Below, one piece after another: positions 50,025 through 59,200 of a DNA stretch of 64,000 bases. The stretch lies in contig NZ_CP024081.1 in assembly GCF_003033885.1 (NCBI RefSeq), positions 1,059,970 through 1,123,969 on the forward strand, in the 5' to 3' direction. The first letter of the stretch is position 1, and every line of letters begins with the position of its first letter. This stretch comes from Pseudomonas rhizophila. GTDB lineage: Bacteria > Pseudomonadota > Gammaproteobacteria > Pseudomonadales > Pseudomonadaceae. The notes under the pieces were generated by a model. It did no database searches. It saw nothing but the letters and a program-made list of their open reading frames with translations, and was not told the origin of the DNA. The position numbers and the translations under genes are program-made.

Positions 50025-50951
50025 ATGCAACCGATTCGTCTCGGTCTGGTGGGCTACGGCAAAATTGCCCAGGATCAACACGTTCCCGCTATCCTCGCCA
50101 ACCCTGTGTTCCAGTTGGTGTCTGTCGCCACCCAAGGGCAGCCCTGCGCCGGTGTGGAGAATTTCCGGTCCCTGGGCGAGCTGCTTGAAAACGGCCCGCA
50201 GGTCGATGCGATTGCGTTTTGCACACCGCCGCAAGGGCGATTCGCATTGGTGCAACAAGCGCTGGCCGCGGGCAAACACGTGCTGGTAGAAAAGCCGCCC
50301 TGCGCCACGCTGGGTGAAGCGATGGCGTTGGTGGATCAGGTACGCGAGCAAGGTGTCAGTGGTCTGTTCGCCTGGCATTCACGCTACGCGCCCGGCATCG
50401 AGGCGGCCCGTGACTGGCTCGCCAGCCGCACCCTGCAAAGCGTCAAGATCGACTGGAAGGAAGACGTACGCAAGTGGCACCCCGGCCAGGCCTGGATCTG
50501 GCAGCCTGGAGGCCTGGGTGTATTCGATCCCGGCATCAACGCGTTTTCAATCGTGACCCATCTGCTGGCGCTGCCGCTGTTCGTTGAGTCCGCCGAACTG
50601 CGCGTGCCGAGTAACTGCCAATCGCCGATCGCCGCCAGCATCAAGATGTCCGACGCGCAACACCTGGATGTCCGTGCGGAGTTCGATTTCGACCACGGTC
50701 ACGACGAACTCTGGAGCATCGAGATTCGCTGCACCGAAGGCCTCCTGCGCCTGGACAACGGTGGGGCAGTGCTGAGCATCGACGGCGTTCGCCAGACCGT
50801 TTCCCAGGAAGGTGAATACGCGGCGGTGTATCGGCATTTCCAGCAGTTGATTGCTGACCAGGCCAGCGACCTGGACCTGCAGCCGTTGCGTCTGGTGGCG
50901 GACAGCTTTTTTCTTGGCAGTCGGACCTTGGTCGAGCCGTTTTACGACTAG
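50025..50951 (+). CDS. gal: D-Galactose 1-dehydrogenase
   Basis: A 308-residue Gfo/Idh/MocA oxidoreductase. It follows the well-known P. fluorescens galactose dehydrogenase as I recall it (MQPIRLGLVGYGKIAQDQHVPAI, ATQGQPC, CTPPQGRFALVQQALAAGKHVLVEKPPCATLG, FAWHSRYAPGIEAARDWL, WKEDVRKWHPGQAWIWQPGGLGVFDPGIN). The EKP motif bears the catalytic lysine; GVFDPGINA supplies the Asp of the active site. It oxidises beta-D-galactose to galactono-lactone with NAD, the first step of the De Ley-Doudoroff route. CAGGAG precedes the ATG. The lactonase, dehydratase and aldolase of the route are not in the window. Confidence 0.93.
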   Translation: MQPIRLGLVGYGKIAQDQHVPAILANPVFQLVSVATQGQPCAGVENFRSLGELLENGPQVDAIAFCTPPQGRFALVQQALAAGKHVLVEKPPCATLGEAMALVDQVREQGVSGLFAWHSRYAPGIEAARDWLASRTLQSVKIDWKEDVRKWHPGQAWIWQPGGLGVFDPGINAFSIVTHLLALPLFVESAELRVPSNCQSPIAASIKMSDAQHLDVRAEFDFDHGHDELWSIEIRCTEGLLRLDNGGAVLSIDGVRQTVSQEGEYAAVYRHFQQLIADQASDLDLQPLRLVADSFFLGSRTLVEPFYD

Positions 50952-51063
50952 CCACTGAGGGGGGAGGCGATTCTGGCCGTGCATACCCCATCCGGATCAG
51001 ATCCCTCTGCCGCAAGTCATCCGAGCAAAATTCCGGCCGCTTCGCACCCGGCAGTCCCAGCTA

Positions 51064-52095
51064 TCATTCACCGATACGAATACTCGGTGTGACCGACATG
51101 CCTACCCGCAGTTTTGCCGCAGCGCTCTGGTCGGGATCGATGCGGATGCGCACCGGCAAGCGTTGGACGATCTTGGTGAAGTTGCCCGTGGCATTGTGCG
51201 GTGCCACGGTCGAGTAGCTGACGCCGCTGGCCGGTCCCAGGCTTTGTACGGTGCCTTGCAGCGCCTCGCCCGGTAACGCATCCACCTCGATTTCCACGGT
51301 TTGACCTGTCTTGACGCGGGCCAGTTGTGTCTCGCGAAAGTTCGCGCTGATGTACACGGCCTCCAGCGGAACGATTGCCAGCAAAGGTTTTCCCGCGTTG
51401 ACGAAAGCCCCGATGCGCACCGATTTTTGCCCGATCGTGCCGCTGATCGGTGCGGTGATTCGGGTATAGGACAGCTTCAGTCTCGCGAGGTCCAGCGCAG
51501 CCTGCGCGTGGGCGAGGGTTGCCTTGGCTTTTTCCAGGTCGGCCTTGAGAACGTCTACCTGCTGGCGAGCCGCCTGAAGACCCGCCTGGCTTTTATCCCG
51601 ACTGGCCAGTTGCACGCTCAATTGCGCTTCGGCCTGTTGCTGCGCTTGCACGGTTCCCGAGCCGTCGGTGGCCAGGTTGCGATAACGGGCATGATTGACC
51701 TTGGCCAACTTGAGCGCAGCCTCGTCCGCGGCGACCGCTGCCTGTGCCTGGCGTATGACGGTGTCCTGTTGGATCAGGTGTGCTTGCAAGCTGGCGACTC
51801 CGGCACGGGCGCTGGCGAGCTGGGCTTTGGCGGCGTTCACGGCGGCAACGAAATCACGGTCATCGAGGGTTGCCAGCAGGTCGCCTTTGTTGACCGGCTG
51901 ATTGTCTTCGACCAGCACCGTCTCAACCGTGCCCGATACCTGCGGCGCGACCGTGGTGAAGTCCGCGTGGACGTACGCATCGTCCGTGGACTGGATCGAT
52001 GCACTGGATTCGGGACGATTGAAATACAGCACGCCGCCGATTGCCCCGACGAGCAACACGGCACTGATGATCTGGGCTTTCTTTGGTAAGGCCAT
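51064..52095 (-). CDS. HlyD/EmrA-type membrane fusion protein of a drug efflux pump
   Basis: A 343-residue periplasmic adaptor anchored by an N-terminal helix (about 8-25, AQIISAVLLVGAIGGVLYF). DAYVHADFTTVAPQVSGTVETVLVEDNQPVNKGDLLATLDD is the lipoyl-like half; then a coiled-coil hairpin of about 110 residues (Ala-, Gln- and Lys-rich, for example LASARAGVASLQAHLIQQDTVIRQAQAAV); then LSYTRITAPISGTIGQKSVRIGAFVNAGKPLLAIVPLEAVYISANFRETQLARVKTGQ, typical of EmrA. It is the last gene of the leftward OMF-MFS-adaptor operon, six bases after the transporter gene, and links the inner and outer membrane parts. Confidence 0.92.
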   Translation of the reverse strand: MALPKKAQIISAVLLVGAIGGVLYFNRPESSASIQSTDDAYVHADFTTVAPQVSGTVETVLVEDNQPVNKGDLLATLDDRDFVAAVNAAKAQLASARAGVASLQAHLIQQDTVIRQAQAAVAADEAALKLAKVNHARYRNLATDGSGTVQAQQQAEAQLSVQLASRDKSQAGLQAARQQVDVLKADLEKAKATLAHAQAALDLARLKLSYTRITAPISGTIGQKSVRIGAFVNAGKPLLAIVPLEAVYISANFRETQLARVKTGQTVEIEVDALPGEALQGTVQSLGPASGVSYSTVAPHNATGNFTKIVQRLPVRIRIDPDQSAAAKLRVGMSVTPSIRIGE

Positions 52096-52101
52096 GGTGG
52101 G

Positions 52102-53667
52102 TTACCCGTGTGAGGAGGAAGGTGACGGGGCTACTTGCGTGACAGGCGGGGGGATGCAGGTCAGCCGCAGCACGAGAGGAATCAGCAACAGCGCGAGCAA
52201 ACCCAGTACGCGATAGGCGTCGGCGATCGACAGCACCAGCGCCTGCTGGCTGATGATGCCCATCAGCTGTGCCGGCTCAGGCGCAACCGCAGAGATGTTG
52301 CTGACCAGGGCGGTTTGGTCCAGCAACATTTCCCCATGGAAACGACTGCGCACGGTGATCAGTTGGGTGACCGCCGCCGCGCCGATCAGCGAGCCGAAGG
52401 CGCGTAGCGTATTGATGGTGCCGGACACATAAGGTCCTTCGGAGGGCTGTACCACGCTGGTGATCAGGAACAGCATCGACACCACCGCCATCGGTTGCCC
52501 AAGGGCTTGCAGTGTTTGCGCCAGGACGAACTGGTCGCGATTCCATTCGCTGGTCAACTGCGCGCCGCACAGACACGCCAGCGCGATCAGCAGCAGCCCC
52601 AACGCGAATACCACGCGGGCATCAACCCACTTCTGGTACAGCAGCAGCGCCACCAACGGCCCAAGGATCAGTTGTGGCAGCGCGACGATCAGGCCGATGG
52701 ACGCCATCTGCAACGGTCGATACTGCTGAAGCGGGGTGAGATAGCTTGCCGGTAACAGTGAACTGGACATCAACACTACCAGCAGGGAAACGAACAGCGT
52801 GCAGCCCAGTCCCAGGTTGCGGCGTCCCAGGATTTGCAACTTGATGAACGGTGAAGGGTGATACCACTCGCTCACCAGGTAGATAGCCAACAGGGCCAGG
52901 CCAGCCACTAGCGATGAGATGATCAACGGCGAATGAAACCAGTCCAGCCGTACACCTTGATCCAGGGCGATGGCAATCAGGCCGAGCGCCGGTACACCGC
53001 AAGCCATGCCGAACCAGTTGGCCTGTGGAAAACGGTGCTGCTGGATGGATTCCTTCGGCAGGCCCCAGGCGATCAGGCATCCCGCGATGAGCGCCAGGGG
53101 AATGCTTTGCCAATACACCCACCGCCAATCATTCAGACCATCGGTCCAGTGTCCGGTCAACCAGATGGACAGATTGGGCGCGAAGGTCGCGGTCATCGCA
53201 TACAGCGCCAAACCATATAGGCGGATGGGCGGTGGCAGGAATTTCAGGGCCGCCATCATCAGCAACGGAATCGTCGTGCCGCTGGCAATGCCTTGCACAA
53301 AACGCAAGGCCAGCAGCAGGTCCAGGTTATGGATCAAGGGCAGGATTGCCGCCAGCAGTGCACAGATGCCGAGCATCCACAGTTCCAGGCGTCGTACTGA
53401 AAGGGTAATGGCGAACCAGGCTGAAAAGGGCATGGCAATCAACTCCCCGGCACTGTACGCCGTGGTTAACCACGAGCCGTCGTCGAAGCCCAGGCCCATG
53501 GCCCCCCTGATGTCAGCCAACGCCAATGCGCCGACCCGGATATTCAACCCAGCCATCATCGCGGCGATGAAAATCCCCAGCAGACCCACCAGCGGACGTT
53601 TTGAAGGCGTGGCCTGGGGGGCTATGCTGGCCGTGACGGTTGCTGGCAACAATGTGGCGCTGTTCAT
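52102..53667 (-). CDS. MFS drug efflux transporter, DHA2/EmrB type
   Basis: A 521-residue inner-membrane protein with about 14 hydrophobic segments, the DHA2 number. Recognisable parts are DDGSWLTTAYSAGELIAMPFSAWFA (usual form W..t.Y.La..i..p..gwl), LRFVQGIASGTTIPLLMMAAL, and WRWVYWQSIPLALIAGCLI. In helix 1, LNIRVGALALADIRGAMG replaces the common LD.TIVNVALP motif, so it belongs to a divergent EmrB branch. It overlaps the outer-membrane gene upstream by four bases and is followed by the adaptor. With them it should export toxic organic compounds straight to the outside by proton antiport. Confidence 0.9.
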   Translation of the reverse strand: MNSATLLPATVTASIAPQATPSKRPLVGLLGIFIAAMMAGLNIRVGALALADIRGAMGLGFDDGSWLTTAYSAGELIAMPFSAWFAITLSVRRLELWMLGICALLAAILPLIHNLDLLLALRFVQGIASGTTIPLLMMAALKFLPPPIRLYGLALYAMTATFAPNLSIWLTGHWTDGLNDWRWVYWQSIPLALIAGCLIAWGLPKESIQQHRFPQANWFGMACGVPALGLIAIALDQGVRLDWFHSPLIISSLVAGLALLAIYLVSEWYHPSPFIKLQILGRRNLGLGCTLFVSLLVVLMSSSLLPASYLTPLQQYRPLQMASIGLIVALPQLILGPLVALLLYQKWVDARVVFALGLLLIALACLCGAQLTSEWNRDQFVLAQTLQALGQPMAVVSMLFLITSVVQPSEGPYVSGTINTLRAFGSLIGAAAVTQLITVRSRFHGEMLLDQTALVSNISAVAPEPAQLMGIISQQALVLSIADAYRVLGLLALLLIPLVLRLTCIPPPVTQVAPSPSSSHG

Positions 53668-55229
53668 GGGGCGGCCCTTGAGCGAGCTGAGCGAGGCGAG
53701 ACACGGACCAGCGGGTCATCCGATGAAGACGCGGGCGACTCATCGATGCTCGCTTGCGGCGTGCTCTGCAGTCTCGCCGCCTCCCAACCACCCCCCAGCG
53801 ACTTGTAGAGATTGACCACGGTGAGCGTGGCGTCGGTTGCGCTGGCATTGAGGCGGGTCTGACTGGCAAGCAGGTTGAGTTGCGCGGTCAGCACGCTCAG
53901 ATAGTCGGCTGCACCTTGTTCATAGCCTCGTTCGGCGGCACGTAATGCCTGCCGGTTCTGTTCATAGGAAACCAGCAAATCCTCGTGCTGGCGCTGTTGG
54001 GCAGCCCAGGCATCCAGGGCATTGTCCACCTCGTGCCAGGCTCGCAATACGGTATGCCGATAGGTGATCGCCGCCGTTCTTTGCCGTGATTCGTTCAAGG
54101 CCAGGCGTTGCGTCAATCGTCCGCCCTGGAAGATCGGCAAGTAGACCGTCGGGCCGATGGAAAAAACACGGGAGTCCCAACTGGAGAGATCACCGCTTTC
54201 GAAGGCTTCCACGCCGATTCGACCTTTGAGCCCGATACGCGGGTAAAAGTCAGCCTTGGCGACACCGATGGCTGCGGTAGCGGCATGCAGCTGCGCTTCG
54301 GCACGCTGGATGTCGGGGCGTCGGTGAGCCAATTCGGAAGAGACGCCAACCGGAACGTGGGTTGGAAGCGACGGCAAGGGCATGGCTTGACGCAGTTGTA
54401 CATCCAGTGCGCGGGGCTGCTCTCCCAGCAGCAACGCCAGTGCGTTCATCTGTGCATTGCGTTGTTGGGTCAGTTCGGGAACCGTGGCCTTGATTGTCGC
54501 CAATTGCGCGCGAGCGGACGAGGTTTCGAAGCGCGTGGCAACACCATTGCGCTCACGGCTTTCGGCAAGCCCCAGCGTGCGCTCGGCAATCGTCAGGTTT
54601 TGCTGGGCGATGTCCAGTTGCGCCTGGGTTCCGCGCAATTGCAAATAAGTTCTGGCCACTTCGGCGGACAAGGCTACCCGTGCGGCTTCGCGATCATGGA
54701 TGGTGGCTTGCAGGGTCGCCGCAGCGCCCTCGCGCCCGCGTTGCGCTCGGCCCCAAAGGTCGATTTCCCAACTGGCATCGAAGCCTAGTTGCCAGAAATT
54801 GCCGGGGCCCACAGGCGCACCCAGCGCGGCGAACTTGCCATGTTCGCTGAGCCTCTCACGGGCGTAGCTGGCGTTGGCATCCACGCTGGGTAGCAGGCGC
54901 GAAGAGGCGATGCCCAGTTGCGCTCGGCTTTGTTCAATGCGTTCGCCGGCTATCTGTAAATCAAGATTGCCCGCTTGGGCACGCGATTGCAGTTGGGCGA
55001 GTAACGTGTCGTTGAACAGCAACCACCATTGGGAGGGCACTGCCGCGTCGGACATGGGGGCGACATTCGCGTGTTCTGGCCGCGGTGCCAGCTCTACGAC
55101 CCTCAGCCCGCTTTCCGGTTTCATGAAGTCGGGGCCTGCCGTACAACCGGCCAGGGACAACACGCCAAGCGTTGCGATTGCGCTCGTGAACTTCAGGATG
55201 CGTGGGGGTGACTCTCTGAAAGCCGACAT
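53664..55229 (-). CDS. NodT-type outer-membrane efflux lipoprotein
   Basis: A 521-residue TolC-like channel, about 40 residues longer than average. The signal sequence ends with the lipobox LAGC (ILKFTSAIATLGVLSLAGCTAGPDF). The two repeated TolC domains start at about 65 (WWLLFNDTLLAQLQSRAQAGNLDLQIAGERIEQSRAQLGIA) and 275 (VPVGVSSELAHRRPDIQRAEAQLHAATAAIGVAKADFYPRI). The Ser/Pro-rich tail from about 490 is extra. It is first in the operon; its stop overlaps the transporter start (ATGA). An ATAC-N4-GTAT palindrome lies 164 bases upstream. Confidence 0.92.
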   Translation of the reverse strand: MSAFRESPPRILKFTSAIATLGVLSLAGCTAGPDFMKPESGLRVVELAPRPEHANVAPMSDAAVPSQWWLLFNDTLLAQLQSRAQAGNLDLQIAGERIEQSRAQLGIASSRLLPSVDANASYARERLSEHGKFAALGAPVGPGNFWQLGFDASWEIDLWGRAQRGREGAAATLQATIHDREAARVALSAEVARTYLQLRGTQAQLDIAQQNLTIAERTLGLAESRERNGVATRFETSSARAQLATIKATVPELTQQRNAQMNALALLLGEQPRALDVQLRQAMPLPSLPTHVPVGVSSELAHRRPDIQRAEAQLHAATAAIGVAKADFYPRIGLKGRIGVEAFESGDLSSWDSRVFSIGPTVYLPIFQGGRLTQRLALNESRQRTAAITYRHTVLRAWHEVDNALDAWAAQQRQHEDLLVSYEQNRQALRAAERGYEQGAADYLSVLTAQLNLLASQTRLNASATDATLTVVNLYKSLGGGWEAARLQSTPQASIDESPASSSDDPLVRVSPRSARSRAAP

Positions 55230-55392
55230 TGCCTGTTCCTGAAAGGTTGCAGCGTTGCCCGGCGAGCGTGCGCCATGGCGTCGATAAATCTTCGGCAGCG
55301 ACGTGCTCGCTGTGAATTCATGTTATTGACGCGGGCGTGCAGGCGCACTTCTACATGGGTTCAGCAAAGCCATACCTCAGTGGCGGGGAGAT

Positions 55393-55404
55393 ATACGAAG
55401 GTAT
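55393..55404. promoter_or_regulatory. ATAC-N4-GTAT palindrome upstream of the efflux operon
   Basis: ATACGAAGGTAT, within a larger inverted repeat formed by CCATACCT (55370-55377) and AGGTATGG (55399-55406). The same ATAC-N4-GTAT form recurs at 55872-55883 in front of the single-domain response regulator. It lies 164 bases before the efflux operon start. Candidate site for the FixJ-type regulator encoded at 62648. Confidence 0.35.
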
Positions 55405-55428
55405 GGAGGGGCGAGGGGCTTACTGGGA

Positions 55429-55806
55429 TCAGTGCCGTTGCAGCACAGCAGTTTCGATGCAGCCTAACAATCGGCCGGCTTCACAGGGTTTGGGCAGGCA
55501 GGCAACCAGTCCCGGTGTGTCGGCACCCAGGTGCGGGTAAGCGGTAATGAATATGGTGGGGATCTGAAAACCCATCGCGTTCAGTTTTTCGTGCAACTGC
55601 ACACCGCTCATTCCCGGCATCTGGATATCGGAAATCAGGCAGTGCGTCTCTGCGAGGGTGTTGGCGTCGAGGAACGCCAGGGCGTTGCGATAGGTTTGGA
55701 CTTGATAGCCGCTGGAGCGCAACAAGCCTTCCAGAGCTGTCCGAACGGATTCGTCATCATCCACGACGGCTATCGTCGCGGTATTGCGTTTTGGGGTGTC
55801 GTGCAT
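55429..55806 (-). CDS. Single-domain response regulator (FixJ-type receiver)
   Basis: A 125-residue stand-alone receiver domain with no output domain. The acidic pocket is VVDDDES, the phospho-acceptor Asp is in CLISDIQMPGMSG (about residue 60), the switch Thr in TIFITAYP, and the Lys in ACLPKPCE, so it should be phosphorylatable. It lies upstream of the efflux operon on the same strand and is divergent from the giant kinase gene. It could act as a phosphate sink, a relay, or modulate the DNA-binding regulator at 62648. Confidence 0.9.
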   Translation of the reverse strand: MHDTPKRNTATIAVVDDDESVRTALEGLLRSSGYQVQTYRNALAFLDANTLAETHCLISDIQMPGMSGVQLHEKLNAMGFQIPTIFITAYPHLGADTPGLVACLPKPCEAGRLLGCIETAVLQRH

Positions 55807-56287
55807 AGTGGGTCGCTCGTGACAGCGCCTGTCGTCATTACACGATACGCGGTCTCGAAGGGCGTAAAAGTATACCTACGTATAGCGTGTTAAGACTAAA
55901 GGCTCGACGTTGGCCTGATTCGTTCACTCACGGTCGGCGGCGCGTAACCCAGGGGATACTTGCACTGTACCCGGGTACAACTGACCTCGGCTGGTTGCCT
56001 GCGTAGACTGGCGCCCATCGCCGGGTGCAGATTCGCCACCGCCGGTCTGCGCGCATTGCCGATTAATCCGCTGTCGCTCAATGAAATCACTTGAAGGGCT
56101 TTGATGAGGCGCTAATCTAGGCTTTGACAACACGACCCGTTCTGGATCCCGGTACAGCCTCATCAACGGTCCTCCAGCCAAGCCACGGAAGCCGCCCCAC
56201 GCGACGACATCGGCACTTGCGATATGACACAGGACGACAGCCCAACGGCAGCGTGCGGCCTATAACACAACTGATTGATCCGTGCCG
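55807..56287. other. Divergent region between the receiver gene and the giant kinase
   Basis: A 481-base gap with no supported gene. It contains the 55872-55883 palindrome, a GTACCCGGGTAC perfect 12-base palindrome at about 55965-55976, and little else recognisable. The last 150 bases have no good ribosome site for the giant kinase. Confidence 0.5.
55872..55883. promoter_or_regulatory. ATAC-N4-GTAT palindrome upstream of the receiver gene
   Basis: ATACCTACGTAT, extended by one more pair to TATAC-CTAC-GTATA (55871-55884), 66 bases before the receiver gene start. It shares its form with 55393-55404, suggesting that one regulator controls both the pump operon and this gene. Confidence 0.4.
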
Positions 56288-59200
56288 ATGGATAACCACA
56301 TGCAAGTATTATGGGACGATGGCGAGCGAATTTTCTGTCGCGAATCACGACTGGGCGTAGAGGGCGATCGCAACGTCCTGATAGCGCGGCCTGCCGCCGA
56401 ACAACCGCCTCCCGGCTGTATTGACCGTCTGGCTCATGAGTTTAGTCTCAAGGATGAACTGAACAGTAGCTGGTCGGTGCGGCCTCTGGAAATGGTGCGC
56501 GACGGCACCCGAATGCAGTTGGTGCTCGAGGATCCAGGGGGCGAACCGCTTGTGCAGTTGCTCAACGTCCCCATGGACACGGCAATCTTTTTACCCCTCG
56601 CCGTGAGCATCGCCTCGGCGCTGGGCAAGCTCCACCAGTGCGGCCTCGTCCATAAGGACATCAAGCCCAGCCATATCCTGGTGAACTGCACCGACGGGCA
56701 AGCCCGGCTTACCGGCTTTGGTCTTGCCTCGCGACTGCCGCGGGAGCGGCAGGCGCCCGAGACCCTGGCCGGTACGCTCGCCTATATGGCACCGGAGCAG
56801 ACCGGCAGGATGAATCGCTCGATCGATTCGCGCTGTGATCTCTATTCTTTCGGCGTCACGCTGTACCAGATGTTGACCGCCTCGTTGCCGTTCACGGCAG
56901 CCGATCCGATGGAGTGGGTACACTGCCATATCGCCAAAAAGCCCTTGTCACCCCGCGAACGGGTCGCCTCTGTTCCCCAAATGCTTTCTCGGATCGTCAT
57001 GAAGCTGCTCGCCAAGACCGCCGAGGAACGTTACCAGACGGCCGCCAGTGTCGAGCATGATCTGCGACGGTGCCTGGCAGACTGGCAGCAGTTGTGCCAG
57101 ATCAATGTCTTCGTCCTGGGCGAGCAGGGGGCATCCGAGCGGCTGCTGATTCCGGAAAAGCTCTACGGGCGTGAGCGTGAGGTCGCTACCCTGGTTGCGG
57201 CGTTCTCCCGGGTCGTTGAAAGCAGTGCACCGGAGTTGGTGCTGGTCACGGGTTACTCCGGTATTGGCAAGTCCTCGGTGGTCAATGAGCTGCACAAGGT
57301 GCTGGTGCCGCCACGAGGGCTTTTTGCCAGTGGCAAGTTCGATCAGTATCGGCGTGACGTTCCCTATTCAACGCTGGTGCAGGCTTTTCAGAGCCTGGTG
57401 CGCACGCTGTTGGGCAAGAACGACACGGAACTGGCGAGCTGGCGTGACGCTTTGCTGCAAGCGCTGGCTGCCAATGCGCGGCTGATGACCGATCTCATTC
57501 CCGAGCTCAAGCTGATCATCGGTGAGCCACCGCCGGTGCCGCCGCTTGATCCTCAACAGGAGCAACGCCGTTTTCTTCTGGTGTTCCGGCATTTTATTGG
57601 TGTATTTGCCCGCCAGGAGCATCCGCTGGCGCTGTTTCTCGACGATCTGCAATGGCTCGACGCTGCCACGCTCGACCTGCTGGCGGATCTGTTGACCAGT
57701 TCGGACGTGCGGCATTTGATGCTGGTAGGGGCATACCGCAGCAACGAGGTGGACGCCTCGCATCCGTTGACTGCCAAACTCGAGGCCATTCGCCGCGCAG
57801 GTGGCAAGATCGGTGAGATCTCGCTGGCGCCGCTGGGCAAAGTGCATGTCGAGCAACTGATCGGCGATGCGCTTCATGACGAACCTGAACGCATCGAGCC
57901 CTTGGCGCAGTTGGTTCTGGATAAAACCGCCGGCAACCCGTTCTTTGTGATCCAGTTTCTGCAAGCATTGGCCGATGAGCAACTGCTGACTTTCGATCAT
58001 GAAACTCGGCAGTGGTGGTGGGACCCCGATCGTATTCATGCCAAGGGCTACACGGACAACATTGTGGACTTGATGGTTGGCAAACTGGTTCGCTTGCCGA
58101 GCGAAACGCAAGATGCGTTGCAGCAGCTTGCCTGCCTGGGCAGCGTCGCCGGGTTCAAGGCGCTGTCCACCGCTCTGGGCGTGCCCAAGGCTCAGGTCCG
58201 CGCGCTTTTTTGGGAGGCGACTCGCCAGGAACTGGTCGAGCGGCGCGACGGTGGTTATGGGTTTGTTCACGATCGTATTCACGAGGCCGCTTACACACTG
58301 ATCCCCGCCGACTTGCGCGCCGCTGCTCACTTGCGTATCGGTCGGCTGCTGGTGGCGCAAACGTCCGCTCAGGAGCGCGAGGAAGCGATTTTCGAGATCG
58401 TCGGCCAGCTTAATCGCGGCGCTGCGTTGCTCACTGACCAGGACGAGCGAGAGCAACTGGCGGCGTTCAACCTGATGGCCGGTCAACGGGCCAAGGCGTC
58501 GACAGCCTTTGCTTCAGCGCTCAACTACCTCACCGCCGGGGCGCAGATGCTGGGCGACGATGCCTGGGGGGCTCACCATGAGTTGATCTTCGCCCTGGAA
58601 CTCAACAGGGCCGAGTGCGAGTTTCTCTCCGGGCAACTGAGTGTCGCGGACGAGCGCCTGAGTGCGCTGGCCAAGCGTGCTGTGACGGTGATCGAACGCG
58701 CCAGCGTCGCTTGTCTGCTAATGGACGTCTACCTGCTTCTGGATCGCAGTGACGGTGCGGTCGCTGTCTGTCTCGACTACCTGCGACATGTGGGGATCGT
58801 ATGGTCGGCCCATCCGAGCGACGATGACGTGCGCCACGAGTATGATCGAATCGGGACTTTGCTGGGAGAACGGACCATTGAGGAGCTTATCGATTTGCCT
58901 CTGATGGAAGACGCGACCGCCCTGGCGACCCTCGACGCGCTGGGCAAGCTCTTCGCGCCAGCCTTGCAGAGCGAAGCGAACCTGGCGGACCTGTTGATCT
59001 GCAAGGCGGTCAACCTGAGTCTTGAGCATGGCAACTGCGATGCGTCCTGTGTGCTCTATGCCAATTTGTTCAGGGTCGCTGGTAGACGTTTCGGGGATTA
59101 CCAAGTGGGTTTGCGGTTTGGTCAGCTGGGCTGCGAACTCGTCGAAAAGCGCGGTCTGACGCGATTCGAGGCCAGCACGTACTTGTGCTTTTCCTGCTTT

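Noticed and set aside
55337..55547. Short open frames between the outer-membrane channel gene and the receiver gene
   Set aside because: They overlap the receiver gene in antisense or lack ribosome sites, and the region contains the likely operon promoter.
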